Positions 1-8,031 of a DNA stretch of 64,000 bases are shown here, one piece after another. A program made the position numbers and the translations under genes. The notes under the pieces are model-generated. The model saw only the letters and a program-made list of their open reading frames with translations, was not told where the DNA came from and did not search any database. The stretch spans positions 62,001 to 126,000 of the forward strand of contig JAIZWL010000001.1 of assembly GCA_021498125.1 (NCBI GenBank), given 5' to 3'. Source of the DNA: Candidatus Thorarchaeota archaeon. GTDB lineage: Archaea > Asgardarchaeota > Thorarchaeia > Thorarchaeales > Thorarchaeaceae. Each line of letters begins with the position of its first letter. Position 1 is the stretch's first letter.

Positions 1-2
1 CA

Positions 3-284
3 ATGAAGATGAGCAGTACGGTCAACAAATACTGTCCGAAGTGCAGGGGATATACCGTTCACACGGTAAGTGTATACAAGAAGGGAAAGGACCGCTCAAT
101 GGCTCAGGGTGCACGACGGATGGCACGTAAGACTCGTGGATACGGATCATTCCCGAAGCCTATCCAGAAACGATTTGCAAAGACCACAAAGAAGACGGTA
201 CTGAAGTACAAGTGTAAAGAATGCGGTTACACAATTCAGGGCAAAGGCCTGCGACTGAAGAAGGTCGAGGTTCAGAAGGGATAA
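3..284 (+). CDS. rpl44e: 50S ribosomal protein L44e
   Basis: Zinc-binding protein of the large ribosomal subunit, present in archaea and eukaryotes and located near the E site. The 93-residue product has the family's length, two CxxC pairs (Cys11/Cys14 and Cys71/Cys74) and a very basic middle. The family normally begins a few residues before the first CxxC, so the ATG at 3 or the one at 9 fits. The sequence before position 3 is outside the window, so an upstream promoter or operon partner cannot be judged. S27e, a frequent neighbour in archaea, does not follow; a 224-bp gap does. Confidence 0.95.
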   Translation: MKMSSTVNKYCPKCRGYTVHTVSVYKKGKDRSMAQGARRMARKTRGYGSFPKPIQKRFAKTTKKTVLKYKCKECGYTIQGKGLRLKKVEVQKG

Positions 285-323
285 TTCATTCGGTGCATCT
301 ATCTTTGTAGTACCGCAAGAGTG

Positions 324-347
324 CAGCATTTGAACGATAGAATGCTG
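324..347 (+). terminator. Possible terminator hairpin after rpl44e
   Basis: CAGCATT at 324-330 pairs with AATGCTG at 341-347 around a 10-nt loop and is followed by a short T run. It lies 40 bp past the L44e stop. The rest of the 285-508 gap shows only a small CCCAGT/ACTGGG hairpin just before the glyA start. Confidence 0.35.
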
Positions 348-508
348 TTTGCTGTAGCAATGTGGCATGTCCTATTTGTTCGCTGTCGTATGATATTTTC
401 CAGTCCATGGTCTGTTTGCAACTCTCCATCGACTGATGCAGTGATGACATAACTCATATAACGAAGATGGACATAGCGGAGGTCGTGTCGATAGCCCAGT
501 AACTGGGA

Positions 509-1840
509 GTGTCAAATGTGAGCGACCATAAAGAATTGTATGATAAAGTGTTTGGGCTTCTTGAGCAACATGATGAATGGATGCAAAAGACGATCAATCT
601 CATTGCATCTGAGAACATCTCATCTCCCGCCGTCCGATCTGCCATTGTCTCTGATTTTCGTGATCGGTATGCAGAAGGCTGGCCTGGTGAACGTGTCTAT
701 GCAGGGTGCACGTACATTGATGAGGTAGAGTTCATCACCATGGACCTTGCGAAGAAGCTCTTCAGGGCTGAGTTTGCAGATGTACGACCTGTATCGGGTG
801 TTGTTGCCAACTTGATCATGTACACTGCTTTCATGAAACCCACTGATCGAATGATGGCACTGTCCATTGCTCATGGTGGTCATATCTCTCACGCACGAGG
901 GAATCTTGGAGGGACCGCAGGAGCAGTCCGAGGTCACAAGGTTCAGAACTACGTGTTTGATGAGGAGACCTTCAACATCGATATTGATGCAAGTATCAAG
1001 AAGATTCGTTCTCTGTTCGATGATGGGAAAGAAGTAAAGTTTCTGCTCTTCGGTGGCAGTGTATTTCTATTCCCCCATCCGGTAAAAGAGTTCCGTGAGA
1101 TCGCCGACGAATACGGAATGCATATTGGCTATGATTCAGCCCATGTTTCAGGACTCATTGCTGCTAACAAGTTTCAGGATCCTTTGAGAGAGGGCGCAGA
1201 GGTCATGACTGCAAGCACGCACAAGACCATGCCCGGCCCACAACATGGTATTGTCCTCTCAAAAGAGGAGTTCGCGCCTGCAATTAAGAAGGCCGCCTTC
1301 CCCGGTCTCTTGAGTAACCATCACCTTCACAATGTGGCAGGTCTGGCTGTTGCACTTGCAGAGATGATAGAGTTCGGTGAAGATTATACCGAACAGATTC
1401 TCAAGAATGCCCGAGCACTAGGCCAGGCATTGCATGAACGTGGTTGGCATGTCATTGCAGCCGATAAGGGATTCACTCGCTCGCACCAGATCCTTGTTGA
1501 TGTTTCCGAGTCCCCCATGAAAGATGGGCGCAGAGTTGAAGAAGAGCTCGAAAAAGCCAACATTATCATCAACAGGAATCTGCTTCCTTGGGACAAGAAG
1601 AGAGGTCGTAATTATCTTGCACCTGGTGGGATTCGCCTTGGTGTTAGTGAGATGACCCGTCTTGGAATGAACGAGTCTGAGATGGATACAATTGCTGAGT
1701 TCATGACCAGGGTTGTCATGAAAGAGGAAGATGTGAAAAAGGTCGCTGCGGATGTTGCTGAATTCCGGAAGGACTATCAGCATGTTCACTACGCCTATGA
1801 CACTGAGACCCCCGCTTACAAGCATCTCAGATTTCTATGA
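509..1840 (+). CDS. glyA: Serine hydroxymethyltransferase
   Basis: PLP enzyme that interconverts serine and glycine while loading a one-carbon unit on a pterin carrier. The 443 residues match the archaeal SHMT length. Visible marks are the N-terminal LIASENISSP segment (about 31-40), the YAEGWPGERVYAG region, Asp209 and His212 in the DSAHVSG motif, and the PLP-binding Lys239 in STHKTMPGPQHG. Start is GTG at 509 with GGGAG just upstream. The carrier (tetrahydrofolate or a methanopterin-type pterin) cannot be told from sequence. A stable hairpin follows the stop, and a MazG-like gene is next on the same strand. Confidence 0.96.
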   Translation: MSNVSDHKELYDKVFGLLEQHDEWMQKTINLIASENISSPAVRSAIVSDFRDRYAEGWPGERVYAGCTYIDEVEFITMDLAKKLFRAEFADVRPVSGVVANLIMYTAFMKPTDRMMALSIAHGGHISHARGNLGGTAGAVRGHKVQNYVFDEETFNIDIDASIKKIRSLFDDGKEVKFLLFGGSVFLFPHPVKEFREIADEYGMHIGYDSAHVSGLIAANKFQDPLREGAEVMTASTHKTMPGPQHGIVLSKEEFAPAIKKAAFPGLLSNHHLHNVAGLAVALAEMIEFGEDYTEQILKNARALGQALHERGWHVIAADKGFTRSHQILVDVSESPMKDGRRVEEELEKANIIINRNLLPWDKKRGRNYLAPGGIRLGVSEMTRLGMNESEMDTIAEFMTRVVMKEEDVKKVAADVAEFRKDYQHVHYAYDTETPAYKHLRFL

Positions 1841-1847
1841 TTTTGAT

Positions 1848-1871
1848 AGGGGGCATTTGACTTTGCCCCCT
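1848..1871 (+). terminator. Hairpin between glyA and the MazG-like gene
   Basis: AGGGGGCA at 1848-1855 pairs with TGCCCCCT at 1864-1871 around an 8-nt loop. It starts 8 bp after the glyA stop and 44 bp before the next start. It could terminate glyA or cap the 3' end of its transcript; there is no strong T run after it. Confidence 0.4.
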
Positions 1872-1891
1872 ACTCCCATGGAGGCTAATTT

Positions 1892-2188
1892 ATGGAGATC
1901 AAAGACGCTCAGGATATGATGAGGCGAATCTACTTTGAGCGTGATAAGGCGCGTGGGATTGACCGCACGATCCTTCGTACCTTTCAAGAGCTGGCCGAGC
2001 TGAGCGATGCTATCATGTCTAAGGCCTCTCGGACCGAACTTGTCGGTGAGGCTGCTGATGTCTTTGCGTGGCTCTGTTCACTTGCCAATTTGCTTGACAT
2101 TGACCTTGGTTCTGCTCTACTGTCTAAATACAACAATGTCTGTTCTCGATGTGGAAAGTCCCCCTGTGTCTGTGTTGATGAACCGTAG
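1892..2188 (+). CDS. MazG-like nucleotide pyrophosphohydrolase with C-terminal Cys cluster
   Basis: Small all-alpha NTP pyrophosphatase-type protein of 98 residues. The fold signature is the pair of acidic helices: an EL.ELSDAI segment near 34-42, then the GEAADVFAWL stretch near 52-61, which supply Mg-binding acidic residues in the MazG superfamily. The tail holds CSRCGKSPCVC (about 84-94), a likely metal site that is not universal in the family. GGAGG lies just before the ATG. A house-cleaning role on non-canonical NTPs is inferred from the family; the substrate is unknown. Confidence 0.8.
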   Translation: MEIKDAQDMMRRIYFERDKARGIDRTILRTFQELAELSDAIMSKASRTELVGEAADVFAWLCSLANLLDIDLGSALLSKYNNVCSRCGKSPCVCVDEP

Positions 2189-2282
2189 AGTATCTGTGTT
2201 CCTATTGGCAGACGAATGACTGATTATGACTATGTTCTTTTCTTCCTGATGTTCATTTTGAGACTTAAAAGGAGTACCAACG

Positions 2283-3335
2283 TTGGACTTGGAAAGGTTA
2301 CCGGCGCGTCTTCGGGATCGTGATGTCTTTCAGGACAACATGAAGAGAATCTTTGTTACAGTTGGACATATTCAGCCATTTCAACGAGTTATATCTTATC
2401 TGAAATACGTGCCAGATCCAAACGGGAACTGGGTGTCAGGTGGCCAACGATATCGGCGTGTATTCACTGGTGGTGTGGCATCTGTATTGACCGGAATTGC
2501 CGAGCTTCCTGAGCATTATCTGGTGCATGATCCACATCTCGGGACTGTGCTTCCTGAGGTTCCAATGAATGAGATTGCGTACTATTTCTCACCAGAAGAC
2601 CGGTTACGGGAGATTATGGAGTATGGCCCCTCGGACTCATTGGAAGGGACTGTCAAGTTAGTGGCTGAGGCAATACATGATCATCTTGGAATAGACATTG
2701 CCGATCTTGGAGTAACCGGAAGTATATCTTGGCGTGCGCACTCGCCCAGATTGTCAGATGTGAACATCAACGTGTATGGCCTGCGAAATGCATGGCGTCT
2801 TCAAAACGAATTTGAAACACTTACAGATCATCCTGATTTTCGGTTATGCACTGCTTCTGACTGGGCTCTCTCCTCCGAGCGATTGCATGAACGAATTCCC
2901 TCACTTGAGGTATCCGATATCAGTCGTATGTTTCAACGACGCCGAACCATCTGCTACGACCGTTTTCGAATCACACCTATGCCAATCCTGCGACCAGATG
3001 AGACCCCTATTCCGTATGGTTCTGAATCTTACCGTACAGTCGTTTCTCATCCCATAACTACACGAATGCAGGTGGACGATAACACGTTTGGCCTGTTTCT
3101 CCCATCAATCATATCTGGCGAGTCTGAGCCAGTTCCCGAGATCAATGGGCGTCGTGTGACACGTGTAATGATCTATAATGGGGCATTTCGGGGGGTGGTT
3201 CGTACAGGTGATCAGGTCAGTATCACCGGGAGTCTTCAACAAATCTCCAAAACAGACGATCTTGATCTCTGTGAGTATCAACTTATGATTGGTACCAAAA
3301 ACGGAGTTGGCCAGGAATTTTTACACTTGACATAG
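2283..3335 (+). CDS. Predicted nucleotidyltransferase (COG1665-like)
   Basis: 350-residue archaeal protein. The central GS (146-147), followed 11 residues later by SDVNINVYG (Asp159), resembles the GS...DxD-like core of DNA polymerase beta-type nucleotidyltransferases. The first 110 residues include a VPDPNGNW segment typical of an archaeal family annotated as predicted nucleotidyltransferase. The C-terminal third looks beta-rich. Start is TTG at 2283 with AAAGGAG about 10 nt upstream. The substrate is not known for this family; neighbours (MazG-like, Trm5) suggest nucleotide or RNA work but do not prove it. Confidence 0.65.
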   Translation: MDLERLPARLRDRDVFQDNMKRIFVTVGHIQPFQRVISYLKYVPDPNGNWVSGGQRYRRVFTGGVASVLTGIAELPEHYLVHDPHLGTVLPEVPMNEIAYYFSPEDRLREIMEYGPSDSLEGTVKLVAEAIHDHLGIDIADLGVTGSISWRAHSPRLSDVNINVYGLRNAWRLQNEFETLTDHPDFRLCTASDWALSSERLHERIPSLEVSDISRMFQRRRTICYDRFRITPMPILRPDETPIPYGSESYRTVVSHPITTRMQVDDNTFGLFLPSIISGESEPVPEINGRRVTRVMIYNGAFRGVVRTGDQVSITGSLQQISKTDDLDLCEYQLMIGTKNGVGQEFLHLT

Positions 3336-3386
3336 TATATACCGAATCGCAACAGTCATAGAGTATCCCACTACTCTCTCGTATTG

Positions 3387-4445
3387 ATGTCATTCACGAG
3401 ACCCTATGTATGTATCCCAATTCCGCTTGGCGAAAAGGTTCGAAAACGGCTTCTTGCAGCAGGACTGCTTGATGTGGATTTCAAGATTCGAAATGAGAAT
3501 GGATTACTCTTTCTCCCTCTTAGTCATGAGGTCGCCGCTGAGGAATTACAAGCACTTCTTGAAATCGAGGTGGAAACTGGTCTTTGTGAGTTTGCTCCTA
3601 TTCATTCAGGTCCTAGGACTTTAGCTGAAGCATTAGATGGTATTCTTGCTCCCGAACAAATCGAACTTATTCCACGAGCCTATGATCTGATTGGTGACAT
3701 TGCAGTATTGGAAATCCCCGAGGAACTTGACTCATTCAAATCTGAGATTGGTCGTGCATTTCATCAAGTCCATCCTAACTTCGCAACCGTTCTAGCAAAG
3801 CGTGGGGCCATTACAGGTCTGATACGCACACGCGAGTATGATGTTCTCTCAGGGGAGCCCAAGACTCATACGATCCATACAGAATATGGTTGTCGGATAG
3901 TCGTTGATTTGGCCCGCGCATACTTTAGTCCTCGGTTACTAGAGGAACATCACCGTATTGCAACACAGGTCAAAGACAATGAGACCGTCCTAGATATGTT
4001 CACAGGAGTTGGTCCGTTTGCTCTACATATTGCGCGTATTAAACCCGCTCATGTGATTGCAGTCGATATCAACCCTGACGCTATTGCTCTACTACGTAAG
4101 AGTATGGCCCTCAACCAGCTCGTTGGGACCATCGAACCTGTAGTCGGGGATGCAATGGAATATGTTCAAGAAAATCTCCACTACAATGTAGACCGTGTGA
4201 TCATGAACCACCCTTCTGGAGCGGCTAATTTTGTTTCAGCAGCATGTCGCGCAGTAAAATCGGGCGGTGTGATACACTATTACGATTTTATTGGGGGGGA
4301 AGACCCCGAACGGACCATTCGTGAAAAAATAGAGGGCCTTGTTTCCAGGTCGGGTCGAGAGATACGGGATGTTCCTGCTATACGGCGAGTGCGTGATAGT
4401 GCCCCGTACGAATATCAGATGGTCATTGACATCATTATTGAGTAA
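3387..4445 (+). CDS. trm5: tRNA (guanine37-N1)-methyltransferase Trm5
   Basis: SAM-dependent class I methyltransferase that makes m1G37 in tRNA, the first step toward wyosine in archaeal tRNA-Phe. Motif I is DMFTGVGPF (about 203-211), the acidic post-I motif is AVDINPDA, and NHPSGA (about 274-279) takes the place of the NLP motif. The N-terminal 90 residues form the D1-type domain of the longer Trm5 forms, and YFSPRL is the usual substrate-contacting segment. TTG at 3384 is in frame directly before the ATG at 3387. The 3' end overlaps the convergent DUF371 gene by 11 bp. Taw1, the next wyosine enzyme, is encoded at 7032-7985. Confidence 0.9.
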   Translation: MSFTRPYVCIPIPLGEKVRKRLLAAGLLDVDFKIRNENGLLFLPLSHEVAAEELQALLEIEVETGLCEFAPIHSGPRTLAEALDGILAPEQIELIPRAYDLIGDIAVLEIPEELDSFKSEIGRAFHQVHPNFATVLAKRGAITGLIRTREYDVLSGEPKTHTIHTEYGCRIVVDLARAYFSPRLLEEHHRIATQVKDNETVLDMFTGVGPFALHIARIKPAHVIAVDINPDAIALLRKSMALNQLVGTIEPVVGDAMEYVQENLHYNVDRVIMNHPSGAANFVSAACRAVKSGGVIHYYDFIGGEDPERTIREKIEGLVSRSGREIRDVPAIRRVRDSAPYEYQMVIDIIIE

Positions 4446-4857
4446 ATATGATCTTACACTGAATGATGATATTTGGGTCTCTTAGAGTCTCGATAAATTC
4501 TCTATCGAGATCAATTGCCGCTCGATCCGCATTGATCATCAGAGTTCTCCCACATACATAGCTACTTTTGCGTGCTACCATGCAAATTGGATTGGTATAA
4601 ACTAGTCCCTTACCACCTTGCCCTTCTATAGTTTCTTTCAGTCCGTTGACATCAAGCTCGAGTCTAATGATTGTGCTGGGTTCGCTTGCAATAGTTGTGA
4701 TTGTTCTAGGTATATCCCTTAGTGCAAGTGTGGCTCCAACTCCTATGATGCAGTCGCCTTGTGGTGTTAGTGAGGTTTCTCGTGTGATCTCAATTGTTGT
4801 CTTATGAGTCCCCCGAATATTCCTATGGCCTCTGGCTTGGAATTCTATTTGTTCCAT
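4435..4857 (-). CDS. DUF371 family protein (COG2090)
   Basis: 140-residue protein of unknown function found mainly in archaea. The recognisable family features are the N-terminal GHRNIRGTHKTTIEIT segment and the following LTPQGDCIIGVGA stretch. It looks like a small soluble beta-rich domain with no membrane segment. It is divergent from Pcm and convergent with Trm5. No function is assigned here; the conserved Asp-Cys near residue 35 could be functional but that is only a guess. Confidence 0.75.
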   Translation of the reverse strand: MEQIEFQARGHRNIRGTHKTTIEITRETSLTPQGDCIIGVGATLALRDIPRTITTIASEPSTIIRLELDVNGLKETIEGQGGKGLVYTNPICMVARKSSYVCGRTLMINADRAAIDLDREFIETLRDPNIIIQCKIIFTQ

Positions 4858-4908
4858 GTCCTTAACGTGGCACTCAACGCTTTTATCAATCCTCCTCCAA
4901 TTGCTTCA

Positions 4909-5601
4909 ATGATACGCATGAACGACCACGCACTTGACGAAGAAAAGGAACGGCTGATCCACCATCTCAAAAGCATGGGATATATTCGGAGTTCTTCTGT
5001 AGAACGTGCGTTTCGGATGGTTCCACGTGAAGAGTTTGTGCGCCCTGATCTTCGGCGTTCCGCATATCGTGATACACCCCTTCCGATATTGAATGGGCAG
5101 ACGATTTCAGCCCCTCACATGTGTGCAATCATGTGTGAACAGCTGAAATTGGCTGAAGGTCATCGTATTCTTGAGGTGGGTGCTGGTTCTGGTTATCACG
5201 CAGCATTATGTGCGGAAATCATTGCGCCTACAGGTTCTCAGGCACCTGGTCATGTCTATACACTTGAGATTGTTGAATCGCTCGTCGATTTTGCTCGAAG
5301 CAACCTTGAGCGCGCAGGATATCTTGATCGTGTCACATTGCTTCATGGTGATGGTGGACTCGGCCTACCTGCAGAGTCGCCCTTTGATAGAATCCTTGTG
5401 ACTGCGGCAGCGCCAAAGACTCCACCACCATTAATTGAACAGCTTACACCGGGTGGTATCATGCTTATCCCTGAGGGGTTTCCGGGTTTCTATCAAGAAC
5501 TCATGATTCTTGAGAAAGATTTGGACTCAAATATACATCGCCATCGTTGGGGTGGTGTTGCCTTTGTACCACTGACTGGCAAGTTTGGAGACTATCTTTG
5601 A
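4909..5601 (+). CDS. pcm: Protein-L-isoaspartate O-methyltransferase
   Basis: Repairs isoaspartyl residues by SAM-dependent methylation. Seen in the product are the FVRPDLRRSAYRDTPLPI segment, the NGQTISAPHM substrate motif, the SAM motif EVGAGSGYHAA, LHGDGGLG, and the C-terminal LIPEG stretch. The open frame extends back to 4804, but that part lies antisense over the DUF371 start and adds residues unlike the family. The ATG at 4909 (or 4918) gives about 230 residues, the normal Pcm size. It faces away from DUF371 across a short intergenic gap. Confidence 0.92.
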   Translation: MIRMNDHALDEEKERLIHHLKSMGYIRSSSVERAFRMVPREEFVRPDLRRSAYRDTPLPILNGQTISAPHMCAIMCEQLKLAEGHRILEVGAGSGYHAALCAEIIAPTGSQAPGHVYTLEIVESLVDFARSNLERAGYLDRVTLLHGDGGLGLPAESPFDRILVTAAAPKTPPPLIEQLTPGGIMLIPEGFPGFYQELMILEKDLDSNIHRHRWGGVAFVPLTGKFGDYL

Positions 5602-5701
5602 GTACTATTGTCACTCAGCATAAATCATCTATTTTCCGCGATTGGAACTGTTTCGGTATTTGTTGTTGACACCGCATATTCCAGAGTTTTGTCGATTGTG
5701 T

Positions 5702-6391
5702 TTATGCGCGATGAAGTGGAATTACAGTCAAGGTCACTTCAGAGCCATCTGACAGACCATAGTCTTCACGTAGATTGACCGGGGCAATTATCTCAAGAAT
5801 GTCTGGTGTGTGATGAGTTCTCTGAGCTACAACTACGGCGGCATCGACCTGATCATTTACTTTAACTCTGTAACAGGTGACATCCCCAAAGGTTCTCCCC
5901 TCAAATTGAAATCCTGTGACTACCAGTGGTGGGCTTCTACGCATTGCATTAACGGCCTTTCGGGACTCGTCATCAATGACCTTTACATTTAGAGTTCCGG
6001 GATATGGTTTGAAGCCCAGAGCCTCTTCGAATCTCTCGGCGTAGATATCCACATAATATGCCCCCTCACCAATTCCTGTTGTCACAATTCCCTCGATGAT
6101 TACCAAATCTTCAGTATGCAAGGTGAATGCTGTCTCAAGATCATCGTATACACTTTTGAGTTCTTTTCGACCAAGTTCTGTGAGGCGCAGGATCATTCCA
6201 TTGGCCGCGTGAATCCTGCTTATATAACCAGAGTTTACACAATCGGAAATTCTTCTGGAAGCGGTTTGTTGACTGACCCCTAAGATCTCTCCCAGCTCAC
6301 GAGTGGTCATTATCTTACTTCTATGAAGGGCTCCTTTTCTTGCTATTGCAAATAATGTGAACCACATCTCAGGTGAAACCATCATATTCAC
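5702..6391 (-). CDS. ribK: CTP-dependent riboflavin kinase with N-terminal winged helix
   Basis: Archaeal RibK makes FMN from riboflavin using CTP. Residues 1-90 form a winged-helix domain (LGEILGVSQQTASRRISDCVNSGYI) and about 95-229 the DUF120 kinase domain with GIGEGAYYVDIY, PYPGTLNVKV and NLREDYGLSDG. The HTH-kinase fusion is common in archaea and suggests self-regulation. The start overlaps the end of the translin gene by 4 bp, so the two are translationally coupled. It is last in a minus-strand run beginning at 9303. Confidence 0.92.
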   Translation of the reverse strand: MNMMVSPEMWFTLFAIARKGALHRSKIMTTRELGEILGVSQQTASRRISDCVNSGYISRIHAANGMILRLTELGRKELKSVYDDLETAFTLHTEDLVIIEGIVTTGIGEGAYYVDIYAERFEEALGFKPYPGTLNVKVIDDESRKAVNAMRRSPPLVVTGFQFEGRTFGDVTCYRVKVNDQVDAAVVVAQRTHHTPDILEIIAPVNLREDYGLSDGSEVTLTVIPLHRA

Positions 6392-7017
6392 TCCGTCAGT
6401 CTCTCATCGAATCGTTGAAGTTGTTTAGCAAGCTTTGTCTGGTGTAGTGCCATTGTCAGATCCCCTCTTGTCCTCTCAATTAATCCTCTGCCAACATCAC
6501 ACTTCCTACGCAGGTCTGGGATTAATGCATTAGGAAAGTCAAAACCATGTAGTTCATCAAAGATATCTTCCATGTACGTGAGCAAATTTTCAGCACTATC
6601 AAGATCGTCAGAACGAATACGATTCAGAATCGCCCGTCGCAATTCCCCAATTGTATCCGCCAATCCTGTCAGATATGACCGTGAAGGAATTGCATAGATT
6701 TGAGGCTCAGTAAATTTGCCATCGCGAAGCAATGAGAGAACGTTTGCAGCCTCTGCAAGTTCCTGATACGCAGTATCAAAGACCCTTGATTTAGAAAGAT
6801 AGTCGCTTCCTTCAAGTTGAGTAATTGCCTCACTGATAATCGAATGTGCCTCTTTTAGTAATTGTTCCGCACGTTCGAAATTCCCTCGATGAGACTCCTT
6901 GATAGAGGATCCGCATTTCCTTACAGCCTCTCGGGCCCTTGGAAGAACAGCCTCTCTGATCGCATCATCTGTTTCTATCTCTTTACGTACTTCTTCTAAT
7001 ATTTCACCCAGTCCCAT
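6388..7017 (-). CDS. Translin family protein
   Basis: 209-residue, all-helical protein of the translin/TRAX superfamily. Support comes from its length, the lack of membrane segments and the conserved pieces YQELAEAANVLSLLRDGKF, YLTGLADTIGELRR and the C-terminal LRRKCDVGRGLIERTRGDL, close to the archaeal translin consensus. Eukaryotic translin-TRAX (C3PO) is a nuclease on RNA, including pre-tRNA fragments; the archaeal protein is thought to bind nucleic acid. It sits between Taw1 and RibK with only 14 bp to Taw1. The operon is rich in RNA-modification genes, which fits an RNA role. Confidence 0.85.
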   Translation of the reverse strand: MGLGEILEEVRKEIETDDAIREAVLPRAREAVRKCGSSIKESHRGNFERAEQLLKEAHSIISEAITQLEGSDYLSKSRVFDTAYQELAEAANVLSLLRDGKFTEPQIYAIPSRSYLTGLADTIGELRRAILNRIRSDDLDSAENLLTYMEDIFDELHGFDFPNALIPDLRRKCDVGRGLIERTRGDLTMALHQTKLAKQLQRFDERLTE

Positions 7018-7031
7018 TCTAATCGCCTGTT

Positions 7032-7985
7032 TTATTTTATCATCTCTACATGTTTGCTTCGCGACAATAATACTACTCGGCTCTCAATCTGTTCGTCTTT
7101 AATATAGTAGCCTGTGAGTGCTGCTATTTTTTCAGCGAATCCTCTTACCTCTCTATGAGACGGTGCATTCTCTTGACTAAGACGCCTTCTTGAGGAGCCT
7201 ATATGCATATACCCTTTTACCTCAATAAAATCGGGTTCACCTGTGAGAATGATCTTGGCATATTCCCGTGCATGATGCATATTATATCCCTGAACCATTG
7301 TGAGGCGGTTTGCGGTTCTACATGACAGTGACCTGAGCAATTCCTCCGATTGCATGAGCTGTTGCCATTGCCCCTTTCGCATAGGATGACAAAGTCTTCG
7401 ATAGATGTCCTCTGTTGGAGCTGCAAGTGTTATGTACAACTGTGTTGGTGGTGTCAAATCTTTCAAGACCTGTGGTTGGGTGCCATTCGTCACAAGAAAT
7501 GATGTCATCCCTCTGCTGTGTATTTCCTCGATGAACTCACTTAGCATGGGGTAGAGGGTTGGTTCACCTGCCAGTGATATTGCTACATGTTTTGGATCAC
7601 GGGCCTCATCATACTTTTGTTTTGATACCTCTGGTCGTATCTGTGGATTGTATCCCCCAAGCGACCTTAGATTGGCCATTAATGTTGCATCAAGTAGATC
7701 TGCTGGTTCCATGACCTCCTCTCTGGTGACAGTTAGCTGGTCCCATCTAATCCCAATGTCTGCCGGAGTGACACGCCAGCAAAATCTACATTGCTGCGTA
7801 CACTTATCGACTACAGGGGTCATCTGGAGGCATCGATGTGACTCTATGCCATAGAACCGTTGTTTGTAGCATACTTTGCCCTCAAGCAAGCTCTTGTGTT
7901 GCCATTGGCATGCCTTGAATGCGCCTCTCTCCCCTAACAAATGATAGCCCTGTCGCTCGAGCTTGCTTCTGAGTTTAATCGGCAT
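7032..7985 (-). CDS. taw1: 4-demethylwyosine synthase (Taw1/TYW1)
   Basis: Radical SAM enzyme that builds the tricyclic base of wyosine at m1G37 of tRNA-Phe using pyruvate. The CTQQCRFCWR motif gives the CxxxCxxC cluster, and a further Cys-rich N-terminal part (KACQWQHKSL, CYKQRFYG) fits the second cluster of this family. ISLAGEPTLYP, FLVTNGTQP and the IEVKGYMHIG segment are typical. The open frame continues to 8075, overlapping the upstream gene. The ATG at 7985, or a TTG at 7997 preceded by GAGGTAA, gives the usual N-terminus (KLERQGYHL). Works after Trm5, encoded at 3387-4445. Confidence 0.93.
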   Translation of the reverse strand: MPIKLRSKLERQGYHLLGERGAFKACQWQHKSLLEGKVCYKQRFYGIESHRCLQMTPVVDKCTQQCRFCWRVTPADIGIRWDQLTVTREEVMEPADLLDATLMANLRSLGGYNPQIRPEVSKQKYDEARDPKHVAISLAGEPTLYPMLSEFIEEIHSRGMTSFLVTNGTQPQVLKDLTPPTQLYITLAAPTEDIYRRLCHPMRKGQWQQLMQSEELLRSLSCRTANRLTMVQGYNMHHAREYAKIILTGEPDFIEVKGYMHIGSSRRRLSQENAPSHREVRGFAEKIAALTGYYIKDEQIESRVVLLSRSKHVEMIK

Positions 7986-8031
7986 TGTGCGTGTCAAGGT
8001 TACCTCATTTAGTCCATTGTGTTGCGTCTTA

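Noticed and set aside
4804-4908. Upstream extension of the Pcm frame
   Set aside because: It overlaps the start of the divergent DUF371 gene and has no similarity to Pcm proteins.
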